Shown: in pieces, positions 1 to 5,600 of the stretch
Numbering within the stretch: position 1 is the stretch's first letter
Layout: every line of letters starts with the position of its first letter
Assembly: GCA_937958665.1 (NCBI GenBank)
Contig: CALGNM010000013.1
Location: 1-6,076 of the forward strand
Direction of reading: 5' to 3'
DNA from: an uncultured bacterium
GTDB taxonomy: Bacteria; Edwardsbacteria; AC1; EtOH8
DNA: 6,076 nt
Notes under the pieces: model-generated
What the model was told of the DNA's origin: nothing
The model's database searches: none
What the model saw: the letters and a program-made list of their open reading frames with translations, nothing else
Position numbers and translations under genes: made by a program

Positions 1-46
1 ACCACCGAGATCTACACTCTTTCCCTACACGACGCTCTTCCGATCT
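1..46 (+). other. Illumina adapter sequence (non-biological)
   Basis: These bases match the 3' 46 nt of the Illumina P5/TruSeq universal adapter, including the sequencing-primer end ACGACGCTCTTCCGATCT. Real sequence starts at 47. In the frame of the partial gene that follows, the adapter is open and would add the false peptide RSTLFPYTTLFRS to its N-terminus. This stretch should be masked before any gene calling or similarity search. Confidence 0.98.
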
Positions 47-127
47 AAGTGGCAGGAACTCATCCAAAGATTTCCCAACAGTCCGGAGGCCAAGCTGGCC
101 CAAGACCGCATCCGGGAACAGCCATAA
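47..127 (+). CDS. 3' end of a TPR-like protein gene, truncated by the contig end
   Basis: Only the last 26 codons and the TAA stop remain. The frame begins KWQELIQRFPNSPEAK and ends RIREQP. The pattern of Trp/Leu helix, RFPNSPEA turn, then a helix ending in Arg/Glu is what the last repeat of tetratricopeptide proteins of the BamD/YbgF type looks like (xxLIxRYPxSPxAxxAxxRL). The stop is followed 24 nt later by the next start codon, so it probably belongs to the same transcript as the small genes and the TPR gene downstream. The frame stays open into the adapter, so the true upstream part is missing and any longer N-terminus would be artefactual. The TPR assignment rests on one partial repeat and is tentative; that this is a coding 3' end is better supported by the fit with neighbour spacing. 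Confidence 0.6.
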   Translation, partial: KWQELIQRFPNSPEAKLAQDRIREQP

Positions 128-151
128 CCCACAGCCAGGGAGAGTAACCGT

Positions 152-298
152 ATGCCCAAGCCCAAAACCACCCAACCCCGATCCAGGTCCGGGGAGCGAA
201 GAAAGCCGCTGACCGAGAAGGAATTCCGCAGCCTGATCGAGACCGGGAAGGCCTCGGAGAAGGATCGCCGGGCTTGGGAGGAACGGAGAAAGAAATGA
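152..298 (+). CDS. Small basic hypothetical protein (48 aa)
   Basis: I do not recognise this protein. It starts at ATG 152 behind a good Shine-Dalgarno sequence, AGGGAGAG at 137-144, spaced 7 nt. The product is very hydrophilic and rich in Lys, Arg and Glu. It has a Pro/Arg-rich disordered start (MPKPKTTQPRSRSGERRK) followed by a probable helix, PLTEKEFRSLIETGK, and a charged tail ending AWEERRKK. There is no membrane segment, signal peptide or Cys motif. Its stop TGA overlaps the ATG of the next gene in the form ATGA (295-298), a classic translational-coupling arrangement. That overlap and the ribosome binding site are the main arguments that it is real despite its size. It lies between the partial TPR-like gene and the 69-aa gene on the same strand. 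No function is assigned. Confidence 0.65.
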   Translation: MPKPKTTQPRSRSGERRKPLTEKEFRSLIETGKASEKDRRAWEERRKK

Positions 299-504
299 GT
301 CTGTTCAGAAATCCCCTCAAGCCAAAACCCGAGAAGTCCGGCCATGCCATAACCCTTCAGCAGGGGGTGGCGGCCAACGCCCTATCCATCCAGGCCATCA
401 TCAACGTGCTGGTGGACAAGAAGCTCTGCACCCGACAGGAGCTGCTGGATGAGCTTAAAAGGATCTCGGGGCAGGACCAGCAGCATGTCCGCCCCCGGCA
501 GTAA
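295..504 (+). CDS. Small conserved-looking hypothetical protein (69 aa)
   Basis: I chose ATG 295 rather than the in-frame TTG at 274. The ATG overlaps the upstream stop as ATGA, and GGAG at 285-288 lies 6 nt before it. The TTG start would sit inside the Shine-Dalgarno region. Residues 1-18 are basic and Pro-rich (MSLFRNPLKPKPEKSGH). Residues about 26-57 form a helical segment, ALSIQAIINVLVDKKLCTRQ followed by ELLDELKRI. This resembles the short pattern 'xALxxLLVEKGIITxEELxxxLK' seen in many small uncharacterised bacterial proteins, where a helix, a turn before Thr, and a second helix form a compact domain. The tail is polar. There is no signal peptide or transmembrane segment. Its last 20 nt overlap the TPR gene, so the three small genes are probably co-translated. 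The function is unknown; a role as partner of the adjacent TPR protein is only a guess from context. Confidence 0.75.
   Translation: MSLFRNPLKPKPEKSGHAITLQQGVAANALSIQAIINVLVDKKLCTRQELLDELKRISGQDQQHVRPRQ
473..476 (+). promoter_or_regulatory. Ribosome binding site deciding the TPR gene start
   Basis: AGGA lies 8 nt before ATG 485 and inside the end of the previous coding region. A competing in-frame ATG at 449 also has a good site (AGGAG, 437-441, spacing 7). That start would add 12 residues (MSLKGSRGRTSS) unlike the TPR repeats and would overlap the previous gene by 56 nt. I favour 485, but the choice is not certain. Confidence 0.5.
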
Positions 505-1087
505 AACCAGGATCTTCGAGGCCGCTGACCGACTGGCCCGCCAGGGGAGGCGCCGGGAGGCCATAGCCGCCTTTCGGGACATTCTGGCCGACCGCTCCCT
601 GCTCAAACGCGATCCCCTGGCCTGCGAATTGGCTCACTGGGGTCTGGCGGAGTTGCTGATAATGGAGCGCGACAGCTTGGAGGCCGAAAAGCATCTGTTG
701 ATTGCCATCGAACTCAATCCCAGCGAAGCCAATTATTACCAACAGCTAGGCTCACTCTACTGCTACCTGGACCGTTTCGAGGAGGCTGCCCAGCAGTTTA
801 ACAAATCCCTGGCCCTGCGGCCCGATCATCCTCCCACCCTGCACCTGCTGGGCTGGGCAGTTTTCATGGCCGGAGACCTGCCGAATGGACGAAAGATAAT
901 GGAGCAGGCCCTGGGGCTTGATGACTGCGATGCCAGCATTCTCAACGACTTGGCGGTTTGTTTGGTGGAGCTCAAGCAGTATGACAAGGCACTCAAGTAT
1001 CTTGAACGGGCTCAAGAGCTGGATCCCAAAAACCAGCTATTGTCATCTTATCGCCAAATGATTATAGAAAAAAGAACCTCCCAATAG
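485..1087 (+). CDS. Tetratricopeptide repeat (TPR) protein, 200 aa
   Basis: The product is almost entirely TPR helical repeats, a scaffold fold used for protein-protein contacts. With ATG 485 as residue 1, five repeats can be placed at about 9-42 (degenerate), 48-81, 82-115, 116-149 and 150-183. Typical marks are W52-G53-L54-A55 of repeat 2, the ends AIELNP, SLALRPDH and AQELDP, and the spacing of about 34 residues. Repeats 3 and 5 are the most canonical: YYQQLGSLYCYLDRFEEAAQ, and LNDLAVCLVELKQYDKALKY. There is no signal peptide or transmembrane helix, so it is probably cytoplasmic. It overlaps the 69-aa gene by 20 nt and is last in its string. The stop TAG (1085-1087) falls inside the terminator hairpin, so the C-terminus RTSQ is encoded by the hairpin arm. 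The partner is unknown; TPR content alone does not define a pathway. A longer start at 449 is possible. Confidence 0.88.
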   Translation: MSAPGSKTRIFEAADRLARQGRRREAIAAFRDILADRSLLKRDPLACELAHWGLAELLIMERDSLEAEKHLLIAIELNPSEANYYQQLGSLYCYLDRFEEAAQQFNKSLALRPDHPPTLHLLGWAVFMAGDLPNGRKIMEQALGLDDCDASILNDLAVCLVELKQYDKALKYLERAQELDPKNQLLSSYRQMIIEKRTSQ

Positions 1088-1100
1088 GGAGGTTCTTTTT
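1069..1100. terminator. Bidirectional intrinsic terminator between convergent operons
   Basis: A perfect hairpin pairs AGAACCTCCC with GGGAGGTTCT around the tetraloop AATA (1083-1086). It comprises 9 core base pairs plus five A-T pairs at the base. On the plus strand it ends in a run of five T (1096-1100) then CT, and terminates the TPR gene string. On the minus strand the A run at 1068-1073 becomes a six-T tract after the same stem, so it can also stop the export operon whose last gene ends at 1205. The TPR stop codon lies within loop and stem, so termination and translation stop are superimposed. Confidence 0.93.
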
Positions 1101-1204
1101 CTATCACAGGCCTGAGGACTGGTATTTTACCATTGTTACATCAAGCTTCACGCTGACAGTTTTTCCAAAGGCCGGTAAGGTCTGGGCTGGATGACAAAAC
1201 GTAG

Positions 1205-2338
1205 TCAGTCCAGCCTCTTTCTGAACATCAGCGCAGAGAACCAGAAGGTCATCATCCCGAACACCGCCAAAAACAGCAACTGGGGCCACCAGGCGGCCGG
1301 GCCGGTCCCTTTGAGGAAGATGCTGCGCACTATCTCCAAAAAATACCTCAGCGGGACCAGGTAGGTGAAATACTGCATGAACTGGGGCATGGAGCTGATG
1401 GGGAACATGAACCCGGACAACAGCATGTTGGTGGCCATGAAGAACTGGTTGATCATCATGGCCTGGGACTGGGTGTGGGAGACGGTAGATACCAGCATCC
1501 CTATCCCCAGCACGGTGAAAATAAATATCATGGAGGCCCCGAACAAATGGAACAGGCTGCCCTTGAGCATCACTCCGAACCACAGGGTGCCCAATAGCAT
1601 CACCAGCGCCACGTCAATCAGAGCCATAAGTGCGAAGGGCAGGGTCTTGCCAGCGATCAGCTCCCAGACGGTCAGCGGGCTGACGATAACCTGCTCCATG
1701 GTGCCCTGCTCCTTTTCCCGGACAATGCCGAGGGCGGTCAGCATCGAGGTCAACTGGAACAGCACCATGCAGATCAGCCCCGGAATCATATAGTAAACGC
1801 TCTTAAGCTCGGGGTTGAACCAGACACGGGTCCGGGTGTCGACGGGCATTTCCAGGCCGCCGGTGGCTCCCAATCCGGAAAGCTGCCGGCGAATTATGCG
1901 GAATGACTCATTGGCCAAAACCTTCTGCAGGTAGCTTTGGGCGATGCTGGCCTCGCTGGAGTTGCTGCCATCGATCATGATCTGGACGTTTCCGGTACGC
2001 CCGGCGGTCACGTCGGCCGAGAGCCCGGAGCTAAAGACCACCGCCAGTTTAGCCCGGCCTTGGTCCAGGCACTGATCAATCTCTTTCAGGTCGGTGGTCT
2101 CGGCCGTCTTGGTGAAATACCCAGTGTTGGTCAGCCGGGCCGCCAGCTCCCGGGAATAGGCGCTACGGTCCAGGTCGCACACCAGCAGGCTGATGTTCTT
2201 GACGTCAGTGGTGGTGACGTAGCCGAACAGCAGGGTCTGGACCACCGGAATGATCAGAATCATCCTTAGGGTCATGGGATTGCGGAAGATCTGGATAAAC
2301 TCCTTGCGAACCAGGGATTGTAATCGTTGTTTGTTCAT
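1205..2338 (-). CDS. ABC-2 type permease (YbhR/YbhS-like), second permease of the exporter
   Basis: This is an inner-membrane channel subunit of an ABC exporter, 377 aa, the usual length for the family. A cytoplasmic basic start (MNKQRLQSLVRKEFIQIFRN) leads to helix 1 at about 24-41. A large periplasmic domain of about 140 residues carries DVKN (45-48), DRSA (57-60), MIDGS (121-125) and RVWFNPEL (171-178). Five more helices follow at about 181-203, 230-254, 262-285, 294-316 and 349-372. The cytoplasmic coupling motif REKEQGTMEQ (207-216) between helices 2 and 3 and the segment SGFMFPISSMP (308-318) are typical of ABC2_membrane_3 proteins. The start ATG is preceded by GGTGA (2345-2349 on the plus strand), 6 nt away. 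It is last in the operon, 136 nt after the first permease, of which it is a clear paralogue; the two presumably form a heterodimer. The substrate cannot be inferred. No truncation is visible. Confidence 0.95.
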   Translation of the reverse strand: MNKQRLQSLVRKEFIQIFRNPMTLRMILIIPVVQTLLFGYVTTTDVKNISLLVCDLDRSAYSRELAARLTNTGYFTKTAETTDLKEIDQCLDQGRAKLAVVFSSGLSADVTAGRTGNVQIMIDGSNSSEASIAQSYLQKVLANESFRIIRRQLSGLGATGGLEMPVDTRTRVWFNPELKSVYYMIPGLICMVLFQLTSMLTALGIVREKEQGTMEQVIVSPLTVWELIAGKTLPFALMALIDVALVMLLGTLWFGVMLKGSLFHLFGASMIFIFTVLGIGMLVSTVSHTQSQAMMINQFFMATNMLLSGFMFPISSMPQFMQYFTYLVPLRYFLEIVRSIFLKGTGPAAWWPQLLFLAVFGMMTFWFSALMFRKRLD

Positions 2339-2424
2339 GTTTTATCACCGGTCATTGCCAGCCCTGCATCTTGCCGTTCAGACAACACAATCTAAAAGTA
2401 ATCTGTAAGACTGTTTTTTTGTTG

Positions 2425-2466
2425 ACCTCACCTTCATCCCTCCCCGATGAGGGGGGCTGGGTGGGT
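2425..2466. repeat. GC-skewed imperfect palindrome, possible dispersed intergenic repeat
   Basis: In the 136-nt gap between the two permease genes, a C-rich arm (ACCTCACC to CCCTCCCC, 2425-2445) is followed by GATGA and a G-rich arm (GGGGGG to GGGTGGGT, 2451-2466). The centre can fold as CCCC/GGGG around GATGA; the outer parts pair imperfectly. The wording CCTCACC-n-CCCTCCCC-n-GGGGGG-n-GGGTGGG resembles short palindromic elements scattered between genes in many bacterial genomes. There is no T tract at the right place for a terminator of the minus-strand operon. It could instead attenuate transcription or stabilise the upstream mRNA. Repetition elsewhere in the genome cannot be seen from this window. 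The rest of the gap (2339-2424) shows only a T7 run (2414-2420) and the ribosome binding site of the next gene. Confidence 0.4.
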
Positions 2467-2474
2467 TTAAAAAA

Positions 2475-3614
2475 TCAGTCCAGGCTTTTCCTGAACCTCA
2501 GTGCGCTGAACACCAGTATCCCCACCCCGAAGACGATCAGCGGCAGGGCCTGCCGCCACAGCACCAGCGGCCCGATGCCTTTCAGGTAGATGCCCCGGAT
2601 GATCACCAGAAAATAGCGGGTGGGCACCAGGTAGGTCAGGGGCTTGATCCACCCCGGCATGCTTTCGATGGGGAAGGCGAAACCCGAGAGCAGTATCCCC
2701 GGCAGCAGGGATATCATCACCGCAGCGAACATAGCCTCCTGCAGTTTGCTGGTAAGGTTGGAGATCAACACCCCCAACCCCAGCACGCTGAACATGTAGA
2801 CCACGCAGGATACGGATAAGGCCGCTAGGCTTCCCTTGATGGGCACGTTGAACATCAGATAGCCCATCACCACGATGATGGTGATGGCTAACAGCGACAG
2901 GATCAGGTAGGGCAGGATCTTGCCCAGCATCAGTTCGAACCGGGTTAGAGGCGACGAGATTAGCATCTCGATGGTTCCCCGTTCTTTCTCCTCCACGATG
3001 GTGAAGGCCGTCAGCAACGCACCCAGCATGATCATGATAACCCCGATGATCCCCGGCACCACGAAATTGGCGCTCCTGAGTTCCGGGTTGTACCACACCC
3101 GGGGCTGGATATTCAACGGCTGGAGGTTGATGCCGGCCGGCAGCTTGGTCTGACCATTATGCAGGAGTTTCTGGGAATAATCTTGTCCAAACGCGCTCAA
3201 GTACCCCATGGCGATGTTGGCGGTATTGGCGTCCGAGCCATCTATCACCACCTGCACCGGCACGGTCTGTCCCCTCGTCAGCCGGCGGGAAGCCCCGGGC
3301 CAGAATACCAAACCCAGACGGGCCTGGCCCCTTTCCAGCTTCTGTTCCAGCTCGGCGTAGCTCATCACGTGGCCTTTATAGGTGAAGGCCTCGTTCTTGA
3401 TCAGGCTTTGGGCGTATTCCCGGGTGAAGGCCGAACGGTCGTAGTCCAGGATGACCAGCGGCAGGTTCTTGACGTCGAAGCGGATGCCGAAGCCGTACAA
3501 AAGCATCATCATCACCGGGAAGGCCAGGGTCAGGAACAGGGTCCTCTTGTCCCGGCGGATGTGCAGCATTTCCTTGCGGAAAACGCCGTAAAGCCTGCGG
3601 TTAATCAATACCAT
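2475..3614 (-). CDS. ABC-2 type permease (YbhS/YbhR-like), first permease of the exporter
   Basis: This is an inner-membrane channel subunit, 379 aa. The cytoplasmic start (MVLINRRLYGVFRKEMLHIR) precedes helix 1 at about 25-43. The periplasmic domain follows with DVKN (47-50), DRSA (59-62), VIDGSDANTA (123-132) and RVWYNPEL (172-179). Helices 2-6 lie at about 184-206, 231-255, 263-286, 295-315 and 352-372. The coupling motif EEKERGTIEM is at 208-217, and SGFAFPIESMP is at 310-320. It shares these landmarks and the C-terminus (FRKSLD versus FRKRLD) with the permease encoded next, so the pair arose by duplication and probably work as a heterodimer. Its ATG lies 14 nt inside the end of the ATPase B gene (overlap 3601-3614), with GGAGAGGGA just upstream. 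This suggests translational coupling and matched amounts of ATPase and permease. Family and fold are firm; the transported substrate is not known. Confidence 0.95.
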   Translation of the reverse strand: MVLINRRLYGVFRKEMLHIRRDKRTLFLTLAFPVMMMLLYGFGIRFDVKNLPLVILDYDRSAFTREYAQSLIKNEAFTYKGHVMSYAELEQKLERGQARLGLVFWPGASRRLTRGQTVPVQVVIDGSDANTANIAMGYLSAFGQDYSQKLLHNGQTKLPAGINLQPLNIQPRVWYNPELRSANFVVPGIIGVIMIMLGALLTAFTIVEEKERGTIEMLISSPLTRFELMLGKILPYLILSLLAITIIVVMGYLMFNVPIKGSLAALSVSCVVYMFSVLGLGVLISNLTSKLQEAMFAAVMISLLPGILLSGFAFPIESMPGWIKPLTYLVPTRYFLVIIRGIYLKGIGPLVLWRQALPLIVFGVGILVFSALRFRKSLD

Positions 3615-4572
3615 GCGTTTCCCTCTCCATCTGATCCCTCACCGTAGTGGAGAGTAAAGGCTCTGGCGGACGGTCTATCAGCGCCACGAACACGTCCTCC
3701 AGCGAGGGCCTGATCTGGCACAGGCTGTATTTTTGATCACCCAACAGAGTCTGGATCTTTGGGCCTAATTCGACACCCTTTTCGCATGAGATATGCAGGG
3801 CGTTGCCGAACGGCGCCACCTGGCAGGCTTCCTTGACCGAAGAGATCCTGTCCATCATCTCTAGCGGCGGCGGACCGTAGATCTGGTAAAGTTTGTTGCG
3901 GTAGGCCTGTTTCAGTTTTTCCGGCGAATCCAGGGCCACGATCTTCCCGTTGTAGATGAAGGCCAGCCGGCTGGCGTACTCGGCCTCATCCATGTAGTGG
4001 GTGGTAACGAAGATGGTCATGCCACCCGAGGCCAGTTTTTGGATGATATTCCAGAAGCTGCGGCGGGCGGCCGGATCCACCCCGGCGGTGGGCTCGTCCA
4101 GAAATAGGACCTTGGGGCCGTGGGAGACGGCGCAGGCCAGGGCCAGCCGCTGCCGGAATCCGCCCGGCAGCTCACCGGCGATCCTATCCTCCAGACCAAA
4201 AAGGCCCAATGAGCCGAATATCTTCTGTCTTAGTTCGCCGATCTCCTCGGAAATTATTCCATAGATCCCGGAAAAGAAGGTGAAGTTCTCTTCTGCCGAG
4301 AGTTCGGGATAGAGCGAGAATTTCTGAGACATGTAGCCAATGCTCTGCTTCACCAGTTCCGGGCTGGCGCTGATGTCATGCCCGGCCACCGTGGCCCGGC
4401 CATGGCTGGGGTGGATAATGCCACACAGCATGCGGATGGTGGTTGACTTGCCCGAGCCGTTGGGACCTAAAAATCCGAATATCTCCCCCGGCGCTACTGA
4501 GAAAGAGACCCGGTCAACCGCGGTGAAATCACCGAAGCGCTTGGTGAGGTTATCTACTTCTATGGTATACAT
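3601..4572 (-). CDS. ABC transporter ATP-binding protein B (equivalent to the C-terminal half of YbhF)
   Basis: This cytoplasmic ATPase powers the exporter, 323 aa. Visible motifs are Walker A GPNGSGKST (36-44), Q-loop Q83 in MSQKFSLYPEL, Walker B VLFLDEP (155-161) with catalytic E160, D-loop AGVDP (163-167) and switch His192 in TTHYMDEAE. The signature is unusual, LPGGFRQRLA (135-144), with Pro in place of the Ser of LSGGQ and Phe in place of Gln. The C-terminal region carries RPSLEDVFVALI (288-299), common in ABC-2 ATPases, and then a 24-residue polar tail whose coding end overlaps the permease gene by 14 nt. The gene starts 39 nt after ATPase A; only a weak AAGAG-type ribosome site is seen. 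I infer a heterodimer with ATPase A, where this subunit's Walker A and His pair with the normal signature of A. In E. coli YbhF the two such domains are one polypeptide. Confidence 0.95.
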   Translation of the reverse strand: MYTIEVDNLTKRFGDFTAVDRVSFSVAPGEIFGFLGPNGSGKSTTIRMLCGIIHPSHGRATVAGHDISASPELVKQSIGYMSQKFSLYPELSAEENFTFFSGIYGIISEEIGELRQKIFGSLGLFGLEDRIAGELPGGFRQRLALACAVSHGPKVLFLDEPTAGVDPAARRSFWNIIQKLASGGMTIFVTTHYMDEAEYASRLAFIYNGKIVALDSPEKLKQAYRNKLYQIYGPPPLEMMDRISSVKEACQVAPFGNALHISCEKGVELGPKIQTLLGDQKYSLCQIRPSLEDVFVALIDRPPEPLLSTTVRDQMERETHGID

Positions 4573-4611
4573 GCCAACTCTTTTAATACTACTCTCATCT
4601 TTACCACATTA

Positions 4612-5520
4612 CTACACAAAAGAAAGAAACACATCCTCTATGCTGGGCTCTATTTGTTTTTGGGATATTACTTTGATCTTGTTCAGTTTCAGCAACTCAG
4701 TGATCTCTGCCAGATCTCGTTCCGGATGTTCCGAGTGAACGTGGAGGTGCCCCCCGAACAACCCGGCATTTCTGACAATCCCGGCACCGACCAGTAGTTC
4801 GTATCCATTCTGCAGTTGATCGAGCTCTAGTTCGTAGACCCTGAAGCCCACTTGCTTTTTTATTATTTCCGGCTTGTCACACAGCAATACCTGCCCTTTG
4901 TTGAGAAAGGCCACCCGGCTGCAGCGCTCAGCCTCGTCCATGTAGGGCGTGGCAAGCACAATGGTCACCCCCTTCTTCCAGATCTCGTACAGCAGTTTCC
5001 ACAGTTCCCGCCGGGAGATAGGATCCACCCCAGTAGTGGGTTCGTCCAATAAGAGGAGCTTGGGGGTGTGGATCAGGGCGCAGGATAAGGCCAGCTTCTG
5101 TTTCATCCCTCCGGAAAGCCGCCCCGAAAGTCGGTCACGAAAAGGCCCCAGTCGGGAGAAGTTCATCAGCTCGGCTATTCGGTCGTCCTTCTCTTGGCCT
5201 TTGACCTGATAGAGGTCGGCAAAAAAGTCCAGGTTTTCAGCTACGGTCAGTTCCGGATACAACACGAAATTCTGGGACATGTAGCCGGTATGGCCACGGG
5301 CTTCTTCGGGATTCCTGACCGTGTCCTGCCCAAAGATATAGGCCGAACCGGAGGAAGGCCTCAGCAGCGCTGCCAGCAGCTTGATGATGGTTGTCTTGCC
5401 CGCCCCGTCCGGACCCACCAGCCCGAAGATCTCTCCCGGGGCTATGGACAGGTCCAGCGGCTTCAGGGCCGCAGTCCCCTTGTAGCTCTTGGTCAAATTT
5501 ATTGTTTCAACTGCCTGCAT
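4612..5520 (-). CDS. ABC transporter ATP-binding protein A (equivalent to the N-terminal half of YbhF)
   Basis: This is a cytoplasmic ATPase of the same exporter, 302 aa. Motifs are Walker A GPDGAGKTT (36-44), Q83 in MSQNFVLYPEL, canonical signature LSGGMKQKLAL (135-145), Walker B LLLLDEP (155-161) with E160, and D-loop TGVDP (163-167). The switch position reads ATPYMDEAE, with Pro192 (codon at 4945-4947) where most ABC ATPases have His. The C-terminal region ends EPSIEDVFLSFV. It aligns with ATPase B almost without gaps through the core (motifs at identical residue numbers), so the two are paralogues that have diverged in complementary places. The start ATG has only a distant GAGG (13 nt). 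The gene lies 80 nt after the HlyD gene and 39 nt before ATPase B. The loss of the His suggests that its own nucleotide site turns over slowly or serves a structural role; that is inference. Confidence 0.95.
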   Translation of the reverse strand: MQAVETINLTKSYKGTAALKPLDLSIAPGEIFGLVGPDGAGKTTIIKLLAALLRPSSGSAYIFGQDTVRNPEEARGHTGYMSQNFVLYPELTVAENLDFFADLYQVKGQEKDDRIAELMNFSRLGPFRDRLSGRLSGGMKQKLALSCALIHTPKLLLLDEPTTGVDPISRRELWKLLYEIWKKGVTIVLATPYMDEAERCSRVAFLNKGQVLLCDKPEIIKKQVGFRVYELELDQLQNGYELLVGAGIVRNAGLFGGHLHVHSEHPERDLAEITELLKLNKIKVISQKQIEPSIEDVFLSFV

Positions 5521-5538
5521 TTCTTTAACTAAGCCTCA

Positions 5539-5595
5539 CTCCGAACGCCCTGTTAACCAATAGAAAGACAAAGTATTTTTGGTGGAGGTTCGGAG
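5539..5595 (-). repeat. 8-bp inverted repeat in the HlyD-ATPase A gap
   Basis: CTCCGAAC (5539-5546) and its exact complement GTTCGGAG (5588-5595) flank a 41-nt AT-rich loop in the 80-nt gap between the adaptor and ATPase A genes. In the minus-strand transcript this could form a long-looped hairpin just upstream of the weak GAGG ribosome site of ATPase A. There is no following T run, so it is not a terminator. It may be a chance match or a processing/translation-control element. Confidence 0.3.
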
Positions 5596-5600
5596 AATAG

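Noticed and set aside
25-350. Two minus-strand frames of about 100 codons opposite the small plus-strand genes
   Set aside because: They overlap each other and the better-supported plus-strand genes. One reaches into the adapter, and their compositions (Ser/Arg/Trp/Pro rich) are typical of antisense shadows.
1104-1583. 159-codon minus-strand frame running past the end of the last permease gene, with a protein-like tail KTVSVKLDVTMVKYQSSGL
   Set aside because: Most of it is the shifted frame of the permease, with low-complexity His/Pro-rich sequence. It has no ribosome site. The plausible-looking tail lies in the intergenic stretch and has no start of its own beyond a 9-codon frame.
2411-2474. 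Rho-independent terminator after the first permease gene
   Set aside because: On the minus strand the hairpin region is followed by A runs, not T runs. The T7 run (2414-2420) is on the plus strand, where it precedes rather than follows the palindrome. A terminator in mid-operon is not supported.
3159-3647. 162-codon plus-strand frame opposite the first permease gene, rich in His, Gln and Gly
   Set aside because: It is the antisense of a well-supported membrane protein gene, with no ribosome site or recognisable domain.
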